The notes beneath the pieces were generated by a model, which was given only the letters and a program-made list of their open reading frames with translations, was not told the origin of the DNA and ran no database searches. A stretch of 64,000 bases of DNA from Lewinellaceae bacterium (GTDB lineage: Bacteria > Bacteroidota > Bacteroidia > Chitinophagales > Saprospiraceae), in NCBI GenBank assembly GCA_020636005.1, contig JACJYR010000003.1, forward strand, positions 868,001 to 932,000. Direction: 5' to 3'. The translations under genes and the position numbers were made by a program. Below, one piece after another: positions 43,355 through 52,500 of this stretch (position 1 is its first letter; each line of letters begins with the position of its first letter).

Positions 43355-43801
43355 TCAATTGAGCAACAGCTCCTCCCGATAGGCGTAGTTCAGCAGGTCG
43401 AAAGTGGTAACAATTCCGACCAGTTTGCCTTGCCTGTCCACGACAGGGATAGCATGGAACAGATTTTCACGGAAATAACTGGCAGCAACAGTCAATTTAT
43501 CCTGCGGGTTGAGTTTGGCCACTTGTTTGGTCATTACTTCTTTCACCAGCAATGACCGCAGGATGGCTTTGTTGTACTCCTCGCTTTTTTCAGTTTTGAA
43601 CAGCGTGAAACCATGCAGGATTTTATGATAATCGTTTTGACTGATGATGCCCACCACCTTCCCATTGTCGTCAAGGATGGGGATGTGGTGGATGTTGTTC
43701 ATCCTGAAAATATCGGCCACTTTTTCCATCGTATCGTTGGGGCTTAGAATAATCACGTCGGTAGTCATGATTTCGCTGACGGTGATGGTTTTGTCAAACA
43801 T
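43355..43801 (-). CDS. CBS-domain pair protein 1
   Basis: 148 aa, consisting only of two CBS domains: residues about 8-62 (SEIMTTDVIILSPNDTMEKV, HHIPILDDNGKVVGIISQND) and about 86-145 (KEVMTKQVAKLNPQDKLTVA, HAIPVVDRQGKLVGIVTTFD). CBS pairs bind adenine nucleotides and act as energy or redox sensors. It lies 176 bp downstream of CBS protein 2 on the same strand, with a 114-bp hairpin repeat between them ending 11 bp from this start codon. Confidence 0.92.
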   Translation of the reverse strand: MFDKTITVSEIMTTDVIILSPNDTMEKVADIFRMNNIHHIPILDDNGKVVGIISQNDYHKILHGFTLFKTEKSEEYNKAILRSLLVKEVMTKQVAKLNPQDKLTVAASYFRENLFHAIPVVDRQGKLVGIVTTFDLLNYAYREELLLN

Positions 43802-43812
43802 GGCTTAAAGTT

Positions 43813-43926
43813 TTAGGATTGAAGGAAAAATAATCCCGATGTGAAATCGGGATTATTTTTAAAAACCCCTCCAATGCTGGTGTTTTCAAAATCAAAATGG
43901 TGAAGTTATTTTTTCATCGTTACTTA
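43813..43926 (+). repeat. 114-bp hairpin repeat family, copy B
   Basis: Same family as 29275-29388, with a perfect stem (AATAATCCCGAT with ATCGGGATTATT) and T/A runs on both sides. It lies 11 bp upstream of the minus-strand start codon at 43801 and 51 bp past the stop of CBS protein 2, so any transcript between them must cross it. Confidence 0.88.
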
Positions 43927-43977
43927 AAGATGACTCTGTTGATGGTTTCCTCGCCTGCTTTCGCCGAAAAGAACCTA

Positions 43978-44442
43978 TCAATCTTCGTTGTATTCTGCCA
44001 ATTCCGGGTTCTCTTCGACCGGGGAGTTGAAGACAAACTCCAGCAGATCATGGCTGGTGATAAGACCCACCAATTTCCCTTCGTCCACAATGGGCAACGC
44101 ATGGAATTTATTGGCAAGGAAAATATCGGCGGCCAGGCCCACTGTATCGTCCACATCCAGGTGGAGCGGATATTTTGTCATGATGTCGGCAGCGCACAAA
44201 CTGTCGAACCTGTCCAGGTTTTCATCTGGTTTGCCCTCGGATCGCAAGGACAGCACATAGGCAACCTTGTAGAAATCCTCCCGGCTGATGATGCCTTGCA
44301 GATCCCCTGTCATGCCAGTTACAGGAAGGTGGTGAAAACCATTATCCAGGAAAATTTTCCGGATTGCATTGAGTGGTTCGTCAGGTCGCACCGTCACCAT
44401 TTCGGTGGTCATTATACTTTGAACTGAAACATTAGGATTCAT
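43978..44442 (-). CDS. CBS-domain pair protein 2
   Basis: 154 aa, with two CBS domains: residues about 8-62 (QSIMTTEMVTVRPDEPLNAI, HHLPVTGMTGDLQGIISRED) and about 85-145 (ADIMTKYPLHLDVDDTVGLA, HALPIVDEGKLVGLITSHDL). The acidic tail (NPELAEYNED) is not shared with protein 1. It is upstream of protein 1 in the same direction and divergent from CBS protein 3, with a candidate FNR site 137 bp before its start. Role inferred as nucleotide or energy sensing. Confidence 0.92.
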   Translation of the reverse strand: MNPNVSVQSIMTTEMVTVRPDEPLNAIRKIFLDNGFHHLPVTGMTGDLQGIISREDFYKVAYVLSLRSEGKPDENLDRFDSLCAADIMTKYPLHLDVDDTVGLAADIFLANKFHALPIVDEGKLVGLITSHDLLEFVFNSPVEENPELAEYNED

Positions 44443-44578
44443 GGCTAAAATTTTTGGTGATAGTTAGTTTTACAAATAAATGCCTGGAAACCTGGTCGAT
44501 TCCCACATCTCCTATCGCAACTTATTTGGTTTGTCTGTTTTTTATATGCCAAATCTACCTGTTGAAAAATGGGGGCCT

Positions 44579-44594
44579 GTTGATAAACATCAAC
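44579..44594. promoter_or_regulatory. FNR/CRP-family operator candidate
   Basis: GTTGATAAACATCAAC contains the exact FNR consensus TTGAT-N4-ATCAA as a perfect 16-bp palindrome. It lies 137 bp from the start of CBS protein 2 and 325 bp from the start of CBS protein 3. A low-oxygen or redox regulator of the CRP/FNR family is the likely ligand. Confidence 0.6.
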
Positions 44595-44599
44595 TTTGA

Positions 44600-44617
44600 C
44601 CATGACTTTGGTCATGG
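44600..44617. promoter_or_regulatory. Second dyad beside the FNR-like site
   Basis: CCATGAC-TTTG-GTCATGG is a perfect inverted repeat with 7-bp arms. Its centre is 22 bp from the centre of the FNR-like site, about two helical turns, so both could be bound on one DNA face. The ligand is unknown. Confidence 0.4.
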
Positions 44618-44918
44618 GTGCTCCGTCAAAGAAGAAGACACCTACCCCAACCGCTTTCAAAAAAATACGATTGATGAAAGTCAAAATGCCGGGGTGACAA
44701 AAGTCATCGTTGTGGCCTCGCTACCCCACGGATATTGCGCTGAGTTTGAAATGAAAAATATCTTTACCGGAGCATATCAAAAGCCCACTGTGTGAAACGG
44801 CATTAAATTACTCCAGTCAATTTATTTTTCCTGCTTGTTTAAATACACCTTTTACATAACACGGCATGCGGTATAAAAAAGGCACCCTTTTTTAAGCTAT
44901 GCCAAAAAAACATCAGAC

Positions 44919-45374
44919 ATGAATATCCTTGCACCAATTTCGTCCATTATGACCACCAAGCTAATAGCCGTCAGTCCGGACGATACGCTGGCAGAGGTCA
45001 ACAGAGTTTTTGAAACCAACAAGATCCACCACCTTCCCGTGGTCCGGTACAAAAGCATTGTCGGGATTATCAGTAAAACGGACTTTTTACATTTCCTGCA
45101 TGGCTTTAAAGGCAACGACATGGACAAGTTCATTGACGAAACGAGGTTGCGCTCCTGGAAAGCGGAGGAAATAATGACCCGTGGCCTGGCAAAAATCGAC
45201 AGCAAAGAACCCATCCGTACGGTATTAGATGTATTCCTGGTCAACAGGTTCCATGCTATCCCTATTGTTGATAATGACGAACTGGTTGGTATCGTGACCA
45301 CCTTCGACGTAATCAAGGCCCTGGCCAACGAACCAGTTAAGCTGGAAGACTATCACAATACCAAGGTCAATTAA
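44919..45374 (+). CDS. CBS-domain pair protein 3
   Basis: 151 aa, two CBS domains: about residues 5-58 (SSIMTTKLIAVSPDDTLAEV, HHLPVVRYKSIVGIISKTDF) and about 80-138 (EEIMTRGLAKIDSKEPIRTV, HAIPIVDNDELVGIVTTFDV). It resembles CBS protein 1 most closely, including LHFLHGFKG versus KILHGFTLF. It is the first gene on the right arm of the module, followed 173 bp later by the thioredoxin-fold/Usp fusion gene. Confidence 0.92.
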   Translation: MNILAPISSIMTTKLIAVSPDDTLAEVNRVFETNKIHHLPVVRYKSIVGIISKTDFLHFLHGFKGNDMDKFIDETRLRSWKAEEIMTRGLAKIDSKEPIRTVLDVFLVNRFHAIPIVDNDELVGIVTTFDVIKALANEPVKLEDYHNTKVN

Positions 45375-45547
45375 AGCAAGTAGCCGTTGAATAGCCCTGA
45401 GCAAGAGAGGGAAGTGGAAGTTAACCTCAATATTAAATTTTACCTCATGATGGGAGGTGTATGCAAAATTCAAGCGAAGGATAAAGTACGTCTTCTATTT
45501 CCCATAGGGTTCGGCTTCCCTCCTTGTTCAACTCAATATGTAAACAC

Positions 45548-46651
45548 ATGACTACCGTTCAGATTTTGGGAATTGATGGGTCTCCTGATACCAGAAAGAT
45601 GCGGGCTAATGTTAAATTGGCGTTGGCCTCGCTGGGTATGAAAGCCGTGGTGGAGAACGTTACCAAAGTGGAAGACCTGGTTAAGTTTAAGATCAACGGG
45701 ATTCCGGCGCTTGTGGTGAACGGTACGGTAGTATTGCAGAAAAAAGTGCCCGATACAGAGGATCTAAAAGCTATGCTGAAGGTTTTTATCGATCCAGCCA
45801 TCAACCAATTCGACATGAAAAAACTGATTGTACCTACTGATTTTTCATCCACCGCCGAAAATGCGTTTCAATTCGCATTGAGCCTGGGGGCCTTGCACCA
45901 GGGTAATTTGAAGGCAATCCATGTGTTTAGTCCTGAATTTGATGCTCAAAATCCTTATTTGGGCGAACCGGTAAATCTATTGGAAGATTCAATGAATGGA
46001 CAATTGGAAGCATTTGTAGGTCAAGCCGAGCAGGCTTTTAGCAAGGGTTCTGTTCCACCCATCGAAAGAGAGACCATTATAGGGTTCCCTGCCGAAGAAA
46101 TAATCCGGATATCGGGCGAGGAAAAACCCGATATGATCATCATGGGTGCCACGGGCGAAAAGGGTCTTTTTGAAAAGGTATTTGGCAGTATCAGCGTAGC
46201 CGTCGCCCAAAAGGCAAAATGTCCGGTGCTGTTGGTGCCGGAGGGTTCTGTGTTCAATGGTTTTAAACAGATTCTCTATGCAAGCGATTTTGAAAACCTA
46301 TCTGAAACGACCCTGCAAAAACTGATCAACATCGCAGGCACTTTTAATGCCGGCATACACTTCGTCCATGTGGAGTCCCAGGACAGCCAACAAGATTTTA
46401 AAGAAATAGAAAATAGCTTGTTCAAAGTCTTGTTTAAAAATGGCGAGCCTACTTTTTCCTTTACAATGAGCAAAGTCAAAGGAAATTCCGTAGCGGATGG
46501 CCTGCACCAATATGCATTGGGCCATCAAATCGACATGGTGGTGCTGGTACATCCGCACCGCAATTTATGGGACAGCCTTTTCAAACGCAGCGTTACGAAA
46601 GACATGGCCTTCAACCCGAAACTCCCCGTTTTGGTGTTGCATGAAAATTGA
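45548..46651 (+). CDS. Thioredoxin-fold domain (Cys-less) fused to tandem universal stress domains
   Basis: 367 aa from MTTVQILGIDG; a Met eight codons upstream is less likely. Residues 1-80 match the small redox-active disulfide protein fold (ILGIDGSPDTRKMRANV, then INGIPALVVNGTVV), but the CXXC of the family is replaced by SPDT, so no disulfide can form. Residues about 87-230 are a Usp domain with the full ATP motif G-X2-G-X9-GS (GATGEKGLFEKVFGSIS). Residues about 235-367 are a second Usp domain with a degenerate motif. Fusion to Usp links it to stress sensing. It belongs to the CBS module and ends before a strong terminator. Confidence 0.88.
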   Translation: MTTVQILGIDGSPDTRKMRANVKLALASLGMKAVVENVTKVEDLVKFKINGIPALVVNGTVVLQKKVPDTEDLKAMLKVFIDPAINQFDMKKLIVPTDFSSTAENAFQFALSLGALHQGNLKAIHVFSPEFDAQNPYLGEPVNLLEDSMNGQLEAFVGQAEQAFSKGSVPPIERETIIGFPAEEIIRISGEEKPDMIIMGATGEKGLFEKVFGSISVAVAQKAKCPVLLVPEGSVFNGFKQILYASDFENLSETTLQKLINIAGTFNAGIHFVHVESQDSQQDFKEIENSLFKVLFKNGEPTFSFTMSKVKGNSVADGLHQYALGHQIDMVVLVHPHRNLWDSLFKRSVTKDMAFNPKLPVLVLHEN

Positions 46652-46689
46652 TGCATCCTGGATCTATAGATTTTGCTTCAGATGAATGT

Positions 46690-46725
46690 AAAAGCCCCCT
46701 GAAATTGCTTCCAGGGGGCTTTTAC
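46690..46725. terminator. Bidirectional terminator between Usp gene and susE-like gene
   Basis: AAAAGCCCCCTG pairs perfectly with CAGGGGGCTTTT across a 10-nt loop, with T runs on both strands. It serves the converging genes that end at 46651 and 46750. Confidence 0.93.
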
Positions 46726-46749
46726 TTTTCCATTGAACTGAAGATCTGA

Positions 46750-47874
46750 TCAGAGTTTGGTGACCGTGTAAGACAGGTTTTCAATATCCACTTCTATGCG
46801 ATACATACCTGCATCGGGCGGTTCTGGAATTGCGGCAGGATCGGGGACTGCCTCTGTTTCCCTGAAAAGAAGTGGCCCGGCTTCCCAGGTACCAGTTGCA
46901 TCCGTGCCCCATTGTGGTGCCCACGCCCCGCGTTCGTCAATAATTTTCCATTGGTTGCCCACTGCTGGATCGAGCATCACATCTATGGTGTATTTTCCGT
47001 CGTCCACTTTTGCCATCGGAAGTGCTTTGGTATTGTCCCAACCCGCTGGCGTGGAGCCACCCAGCAACCAAATGTCACCGTATTCAAAAACCTGATAGGT
47101 GAGTTTTACAGTGTCGGCGATTATTTTGTATTGGCTGGCAACAGCAGGAGTAGGGATGGCAGGAGGATCGGGAACGGCTTCTGTTTCCCGGTAAACAAGC
47201 GGTCCAGCGGTAGTTGTTCCTGTTGCATCCGTACCCCATTGGGGGGCCCATGCCCCGAGGGAGGAAATAAATTTCAACTGTTTGTCAGCAGAGAGCATGG
47301 TCACGATCTCAAACCTTCCGCTGTCGAGCGGGGTCATGGGCAAGGCGGCCATGTTGTCCCAGCCTGCCAGGGTGCCGTCGCCCAACAGGTAAATGGGCTT
47401 GACGATAACGACGGTATTGTAGGGCGTCACCGAAATGGTCACCACATCAGAGATAACATCTTCGATGTGGTCATCAATATTGGCTACCAGGCGCAGGTCA
47501 ATGTCAACAGATACTTCGGGTGTTTGCCCAAGGCCCAATAAGAAATTATTTAATTTGCCAACGGTCGTTTCAAGGGAAAGTTCCTTGGTCGAGCCGAGGT
47601 TCACCGGGCTGGCAAAAGCAGTGCCTGACAGTGCCATTTGCAATTTATAGGTAGTACTGGCCAGGTTGGTGGGCTGGAATTTGGCAGCGGTCCAGGTGAA
47701 ATTAATAGGATTATTGGCCTCCGGTTTCAACAGCACAAAGGAGGTACCCGCAGTTGGGCTGGTCAATACTTCCTTGGCTTCGAGGCTGAATCTTGGATCG
47801 GCGTCGTTGTCCTCGCAAGAAAACAAGCCCGTCAGGAGGAGCAGGGAAAAAAGATATAGAATGCTATTTTTCAT
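46750..47874 (-). CDS. SusE/SusF-like outer-membrane lipoprotein
   Basis: 374 aa. Lipoprotein signal (YLFSLLLLTGLFSC, Cys20). Residues about 22-140 form a SusE N-terminal domain. Two repeats follow at about 158-262 (IYLLGDGTLAGWDN, GAWAPQWGTDATGT, YRETEAVPDPPAIP) and 265-374 (IWLLGGSTPAGWDN, GAWAPQWGTDATGT, FRETEAVPDPAAIP). Both look like carbohydrate-binding modules of SusE/SusF type and are nearly identical in their cores, so the second arose by internal duplication. It is the last gene of the susC-susD-susE operon. It would bind glycans, starch-like by analogy, on the cell surface. Confidence 0.9.
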   Translation of the reverse strand: MKNSILYLFSLLLLTGLFSCEDNDADPRFSLEAKEVLTSPTAGTSFVLLKPEANNPINFTWTAAKFQPTNLASTTYKLQMALSGTAFASPVNLGSTKELSLETTVGKLNNFLLGLGQTPEVSVDIDLRLVANIDDHIEDVISDVVTISVTPYNTVVIVKPIYLLGDGTLAGWDNMAALPMTPLDSGRFEIVTMLSADKQLKFISSLGAWAPQWGTDATGTTTAGPLVYRETEAVPDPPAIPTPAVASQYKIIADTVKLTYQVFEYGDIWLLGGSTPAGWDNTKALPMAKVDDGKYTIDVMLDPAVGNQWKIIDERGAWAPQWGTDATGTWEAGPLLFRETEAVPDPAAIPEPPDAGMYRIEVDIENLSYTVTKL

Positions 47875-47913
47875 AATTGTAATTTTTTACAGTTCAAAAG
47901 AGATTTCAGATAA

Positions 47914-49491
47914 TCAATAGCCGTCGTTTTGCTGAAGGTTCGGGTTGGCCGCCCGGTCTGCTGCGGGTATCGGAAAAATGTCATACTTGCTGTCAGTAGC
48001 AATCCCTTCGGGTACGCCACCTTTCCAGTCCCACAAATAGGGAGAATTGCTGAAGTAGCCAAAACGGATTAAATCTGTGCGGCGGTGGCACTCCCAGTAC
48101 AGCTCACGGGCACGTTCGTCCAGGATGAAATCGAGGGTAAGATCGCCGGAGGTAATGTTGCCGGAGGTACCGTTATAGGCGCGCTCCCTCAACTGGTTGA
48201 TATACCCCACCGCTGTGTTGACATCGCCACCGGAACCGCCCCGCAGCACGGCCTCAGCATACATCAGGTAGGCATCGGCCAGGCGGAAAATGGGGAAATC
48301 GGTATCGGCGAACTCCCGGTCGCTTCCATTGGAGCCGTCCGAGTTCAGGTTGGTAAACTTCGTGATGGCATATCCATTATTGAACAGGGAAATGTCTTCA
48401 ATTTCCTTGGTTTGCCCTTGTTCATAGAACATGGCCCGGCCGTCGTTGGGACTGAACTTGTCCACAAAAGTGCTCGTGGTACGGGTGCCGCCCCAACCAC
48501 CGTTGAAGCCATAGTCCGTGGGGGCCATATCGCCGCCGATGGCTGCGTGGATGATGAAGGTCGTGCCGCCATAAGTCTGGATGTTGATGCCGTCATAAAC
48601 AGCGGAGAAAATGTTTTCCCTGGACTTCCAGTTATCGGCCGTGAAATTGTGCTGATAAACTGGTTCGAGCGAATAGCCTGCCCCGATGACCTTATTGCAA
48701 TATTCGATGCATTCGGTGTTCTTCTCCACCCCGATATATACTTTGGCGTTGATGTACAGTTTGGCCAGCAGCATCCAGGCCGCAGCCTGGTCGGCACGGC
48801 CATACTCGTTGCGGGGCGGGGCCAACGAGCCTTCGATGTCCTTCAGTTCGCTTTCCAGGAAGGTGAAAAGCTCCTGCCGGTTGGTCTGCCTTGGGTTACC
48901 CGAGCCAACGGATTCCGCGTCTGTGTAGAAAGGCGGGTTGGCAAACAAATCCATGGCGTGCCAGTAGCTCAAAGCCCGCATGAACCTGGCCTCGGCCCGG
49001 TACGTTGCGATTTCCTTGCGGATATCACCGGTGATGTTGCGGCTGTCGAGCTTAGCTTCCGTGGTTTCCCGCAGGAATTCGTTGCAGATGGACACCTGGT
49101 AAAAAATCCGGCTGTACATGGCAAAAATGAAGTTATCATTCGACGACCAATCCTGCTCGTGGAAATCCTTAATAGTTTGATCGTTCCAGGCGATGACGGC
49201 CTCGTCAGTGGTAAGTTCCTGGTGGTACCAAAGTGCCCTGATATACTGGCCGAAGCCTTCGTCAATACCGCTGATGTCTGCTTGGCCGGCGGGACCTTGC
49301 TGACCGGTCGTGGAAAGGCCGGCATATATTTTTGCCAGCACTTTTTTGTAATTCTCAGGATTGCTGTAGATCACTTCAGATACGGCTTCGTCTTTGTCCA
49401 ACGGCACCGTGTCCAGGTCGTTGAAACAGGAAGGCAGCAAGCTGAACGTGCCAGCGAGGAGGAGAAAAAGGGAATATTTTCTAAATTTCAT
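47914..49491 (-). CDS. SusD/RagB family nutrient-binding outer-membrane lipoprotein
   Basis: 525 aa. Lipoprotein signal (KYSLFLLLAGTFSLLPSC, Cys22). Typical SusD organisation: an N-terminal TPR-rich region (AEARFMRALSYWHAMDLFAN), a ligand-facing middle, and the C-terminal RagB/SusD region (YINQLRERAYNGTSGNIT, LDFILDERARELYWECHRRT, then DLIRFG). It forms the lid of the SusC transporter. It lies 20 bp after susC on the same strand, and the operon continues with the SusE-like gene 39 bp later. The substrate is not predictable from this alone. Confidence 0.96.
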   Translation of the reverse strand: MKFRKYSLFLLLAGTFSLLPSCFNDLDTVPLDKDEAVSEVIYSNPENYKKVLAKIYAGLSTTGQQGPAGQADISGIDEGFGQYIRALWYHQELTTDEAVIAWNDQTIKDFHEQDWSSNDNFIFAMYSRIFYQVSICNEFLRETTEAKLDSRNITGDIRKEIATYRAEARFMRALSYWHAMDLFANPPFYTDAESVGSGNPRQTNRQELFTFLESELKDIEGSLAPPRNEYGRADQAAAWMLLAKLYINAKVYIGVEKNTECIEYCNKVIGAGYSLEPVYQHNFTADNWKSRENIFSAVYDGINIQTYGGTTFIIHAAIGGDMAPTDYGFNGGWGGTRTTSTFVDKFSPNDGRAMFYEQGQTKEIEDISLFNNGYAITKFTNLNSDGSNGSDREFADTDFPIFRLADAYLMYAEAVLRGGSGGDVNTAVGYINQLRERAYNGTSGNITSGDLTLDFILDERARELYWECHRRTDLIRFGYFSNSPYLWDWKGGVPEGIATDSKYDIFPIPAADRAANPNLQQNDGY

Positions 49492-49511
49492 GACTATCAT
49501 TTTTTTGGTTG

Positions 49512-52500
49512 TTAAAAACTTGCGTTCAAACCAAACACAAATGCCCTTGACCGGGGATAGACATTGTTGTCAATACCGCCCTGGATCTCTGGATCAATGC
49601 CTTTGTATTTGGTGATGAGGATTGGGTTCTGCACCGTGGCATAAATTTTCAGGTAGTTGGCGAAGCCCTTCGTCAGGTTCCCAAAGTTATAGGCCAGCGT
49701 AATGTGGTCGAAGCGCAGAAACGAGGCGTTCTGCACGTAGTAGTCGCTGAAGTACTGCGGTTTCTCGAAGTTCAACTTGTTGATGTCGGAATGGACGTTG
49801 GCGAGGTAGTTGTTCGAGTTGTAGATGCGCTCATAGTAGGCACTCTCCGAGGAAATGTTATTGTAAACATAGTTCCCAACGTTGGCCCGGGCAGCAAAGG
49901 AGAATTCAAAATTGTAGAAGCTCAGGTTGCTCGTCAGGCCAAAATAGAAATCGGGCAGTGGTTTCTCCAAACGATATTTATCATCTTCGGTAATGCTGCC
50001 ATCGCCGCTCCTGTCCACATAGAGGCCTTCAATGGGCTTTCCATTATCGTCATAAACTTGTTCATAAACAAAGAAGGAGTTGGCAGGATAGCCCACGCTG
50101 TGTATTTGGATATTGCTGCCGACGCCACCTGAAATGCCCCCCGTCAACACACCGATGTAGGTGGAATCATTCTGGTCAAGCAGTTTCGTAATCTCATTCT
50201 TGTTGGCCGTCACGTTGAAGCCCAGATCCCAAGTCAGGTTCTTCTGCTGGATGGGCACGGCGTTGATGGAAAGCTCCACGCCCCTGTTTTCCAGATCCCC
50301 AACGTTTTTGTTGACGAAATTGGAGAGGTTGCACCCTGCACAGACTTGAATATTGTTCAAAAGGTCGCTGGTTTTCCTTAGGTAAAACTCCAAAGAGCCG
50401 TAGATACGGTCATCCAGGAACCCATAGTCCACCCCCACATTGTAGGTAGTGGTTTGCTCCCACTTGATGTTGTAGTCGTAAGCCTCTGGGCGTAGCGTGG
50501 AGATAGTATCGGTACCAAAGATGTAATAGGCATGATCCTCGTTGAAAACGTAGGTCGGCAGGTATTCGTAGTAGCCGCCGATGTCCTGCTGGCCGGTAAT
50601 GCCCCAACCCAGGCGGAGTTTAAGGTTGGAAACAGCGCCTTTCCCATCCCCATCAATGATTTTGACGCCAAGGGCAGCAGCAGGAAACCAACCCCACCGG
50701 GCATCGGGCGAGAACCTGGAGGTACCGTCACGGCGCATGGTGAAGGTGAACAGGTACCTGTCGAGCAGGGTATAGTTCAACCTGCCGAAAAGAGAAAGCA
50801 GGTACAGCTCGCGAGGCTTGGGTTCGCCAATGGTAGTCTTGATACTATCGCGTGCTGCGTTGCGGTTGATAAAACTTTCTTCATCATAGAAATGCTGCCA
50901 GGAATAACCGCCCATGACATCGAGTTTGGATTTGCCGAAGTCCTTGACATAGTTGAGGTAAAATTCCAGCAGGCTGTTCTTCTTCGTTTGGCTGTATTCA
51001 TTGTCCTGGCCGCCCCGGATCGTGTCAATCGGGTTTCCTTGGGCATCATTAATGATTTGGTTGTTGAAGGAAAAAGAGGCGAACTCAGGCACTTTGACGG
51101 TTCCTTCGCCTTTTGAATAATCATAGCCCAGGTTGAGGTTGGCCCTGAGGTCGGGCAGGAAATGGAAGCGGTAATCCACCGAGCCGTTGGCGATGTAGCG
51201 GTTGACGGTGGAGTTGTCGTCTTTCAGTTCGAGCTGGGCCAACGGGTTGGCCGGAGCAAGCGTTTGCGGATCCCCGTTGGCCTGCAACCAGGTATAGTAG
51301 CCACCGTAGTTCGTGTTGTTTTCAAAATAAACCGGCTGGGTCGGGTCGAACCTGGCCGCCGTGCCGATGGCATCGCGGTTGGCAAAGTGGTTTTCATTGC
51401 GCATGCCCTTCAGGTTCGCATTGAACTGCAGGTGGTTGTCCAAAAATTTAGGGGAAAGGTTGATGGCCCCGGTCATGCGCTGGAACTTGTCCGTCTTGAG
51501 GATACCCTTGCGATCCGTATAGCCGACCGAAACCCGGTAAGGAACGGGGCCCACGCCGCCGGAAGCGCTCAAGTTGTGATCCTGGCCGATGCCTGTCTGG
51601 TAAATTTCTGACTGCCAATCCGTATCGGCATTGCCCATCAGGCTGCGGGCCGGGTTGCTGGCAGAGAAATAGCCATCGTCGTAGAGGCGGTTGACCAGTT
51701 CCCGGTATTGGTCTCCGTTCAGCACGTCAATGGTCTTGATGACCTGGTTGACGGAGACTTGCCCATTGTAGTCCACCGTAATCTTTTTGCCCAATCTCCC
51801 TTTTTTCGTAGTAATAAGGATTACGCCGTTGGAGGCCCGGGAGCCGTAGATGGCCGTGGCAGAGGCATCTTTCAACACGGTAAACGTTTCGATGTCGTTC
51901 GGGTTGACCAGGTTGAGGGGACTCCTCGAACCGTTCACACCGCTGTTTTCGATGGGTACACCGTCAATGACCACGAGCGGGTCGTTGGAGGCGCTGAGGG
52001 ACGAACCGCCGCGGATGCGGATGGTCGCCCCGCCGCCGGGTTCGGAGTTGGTGGTCACCTGTACGCCGGCCACCTTGCCGGCCAATAGTTCCTGGGGCGA
52101 GTTGATGGCACCCCTGTTAAAGCTGGATGAACCCACCTCCTGTATTGAACCGGTGGCGTCTTCCTTCTTTACGGTTCCGTAGCCAATCACGACCACTTCA
52201 CTAAGGACACTGCCAGCTTCCATCCTGACATCAATCGTATTGGAAGCGCCGATATCCATTGTTAAAGTAGAATATCCGGTGTAGGAATACTGCAATTGAG
52301 TAGCATTGTTGGGCAGTTCCAACGCATAAGTACCGTCAAGATCAGTGATGGTTCCCACCGAAGTTCCCACCACCAGGATGTTCACGCCGATAAGGGGTTC
52401 GCCGTTCCCTGCGTCCGTGACAATCCCTGAAATCTGTCTTTGACCGAAGGCCGCACCTGCACAAAAGAAGAGCGCCATTGCAAAGACAATGAATGACTTA

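Larger units (their letters stand above)
44443..44918. other. 476-bp divergent promoter region of the CBS/Usp module
   Basis: It lies between the starts of two divergent CBS genes. It holds an exact FNR-type palindrome and a second dyad (next entries). A plus-strand frame of 113 codons at 44454-44795 has no convincing features and overlaps these sites, so it was not called. Confidence 0.6.

Noticed and set aside
44454..44795. 113-codon plus-strand gene
   Set aside because: It overlaps the FNR-like site and divergent promoter, with composition unlike neighbouring genes.
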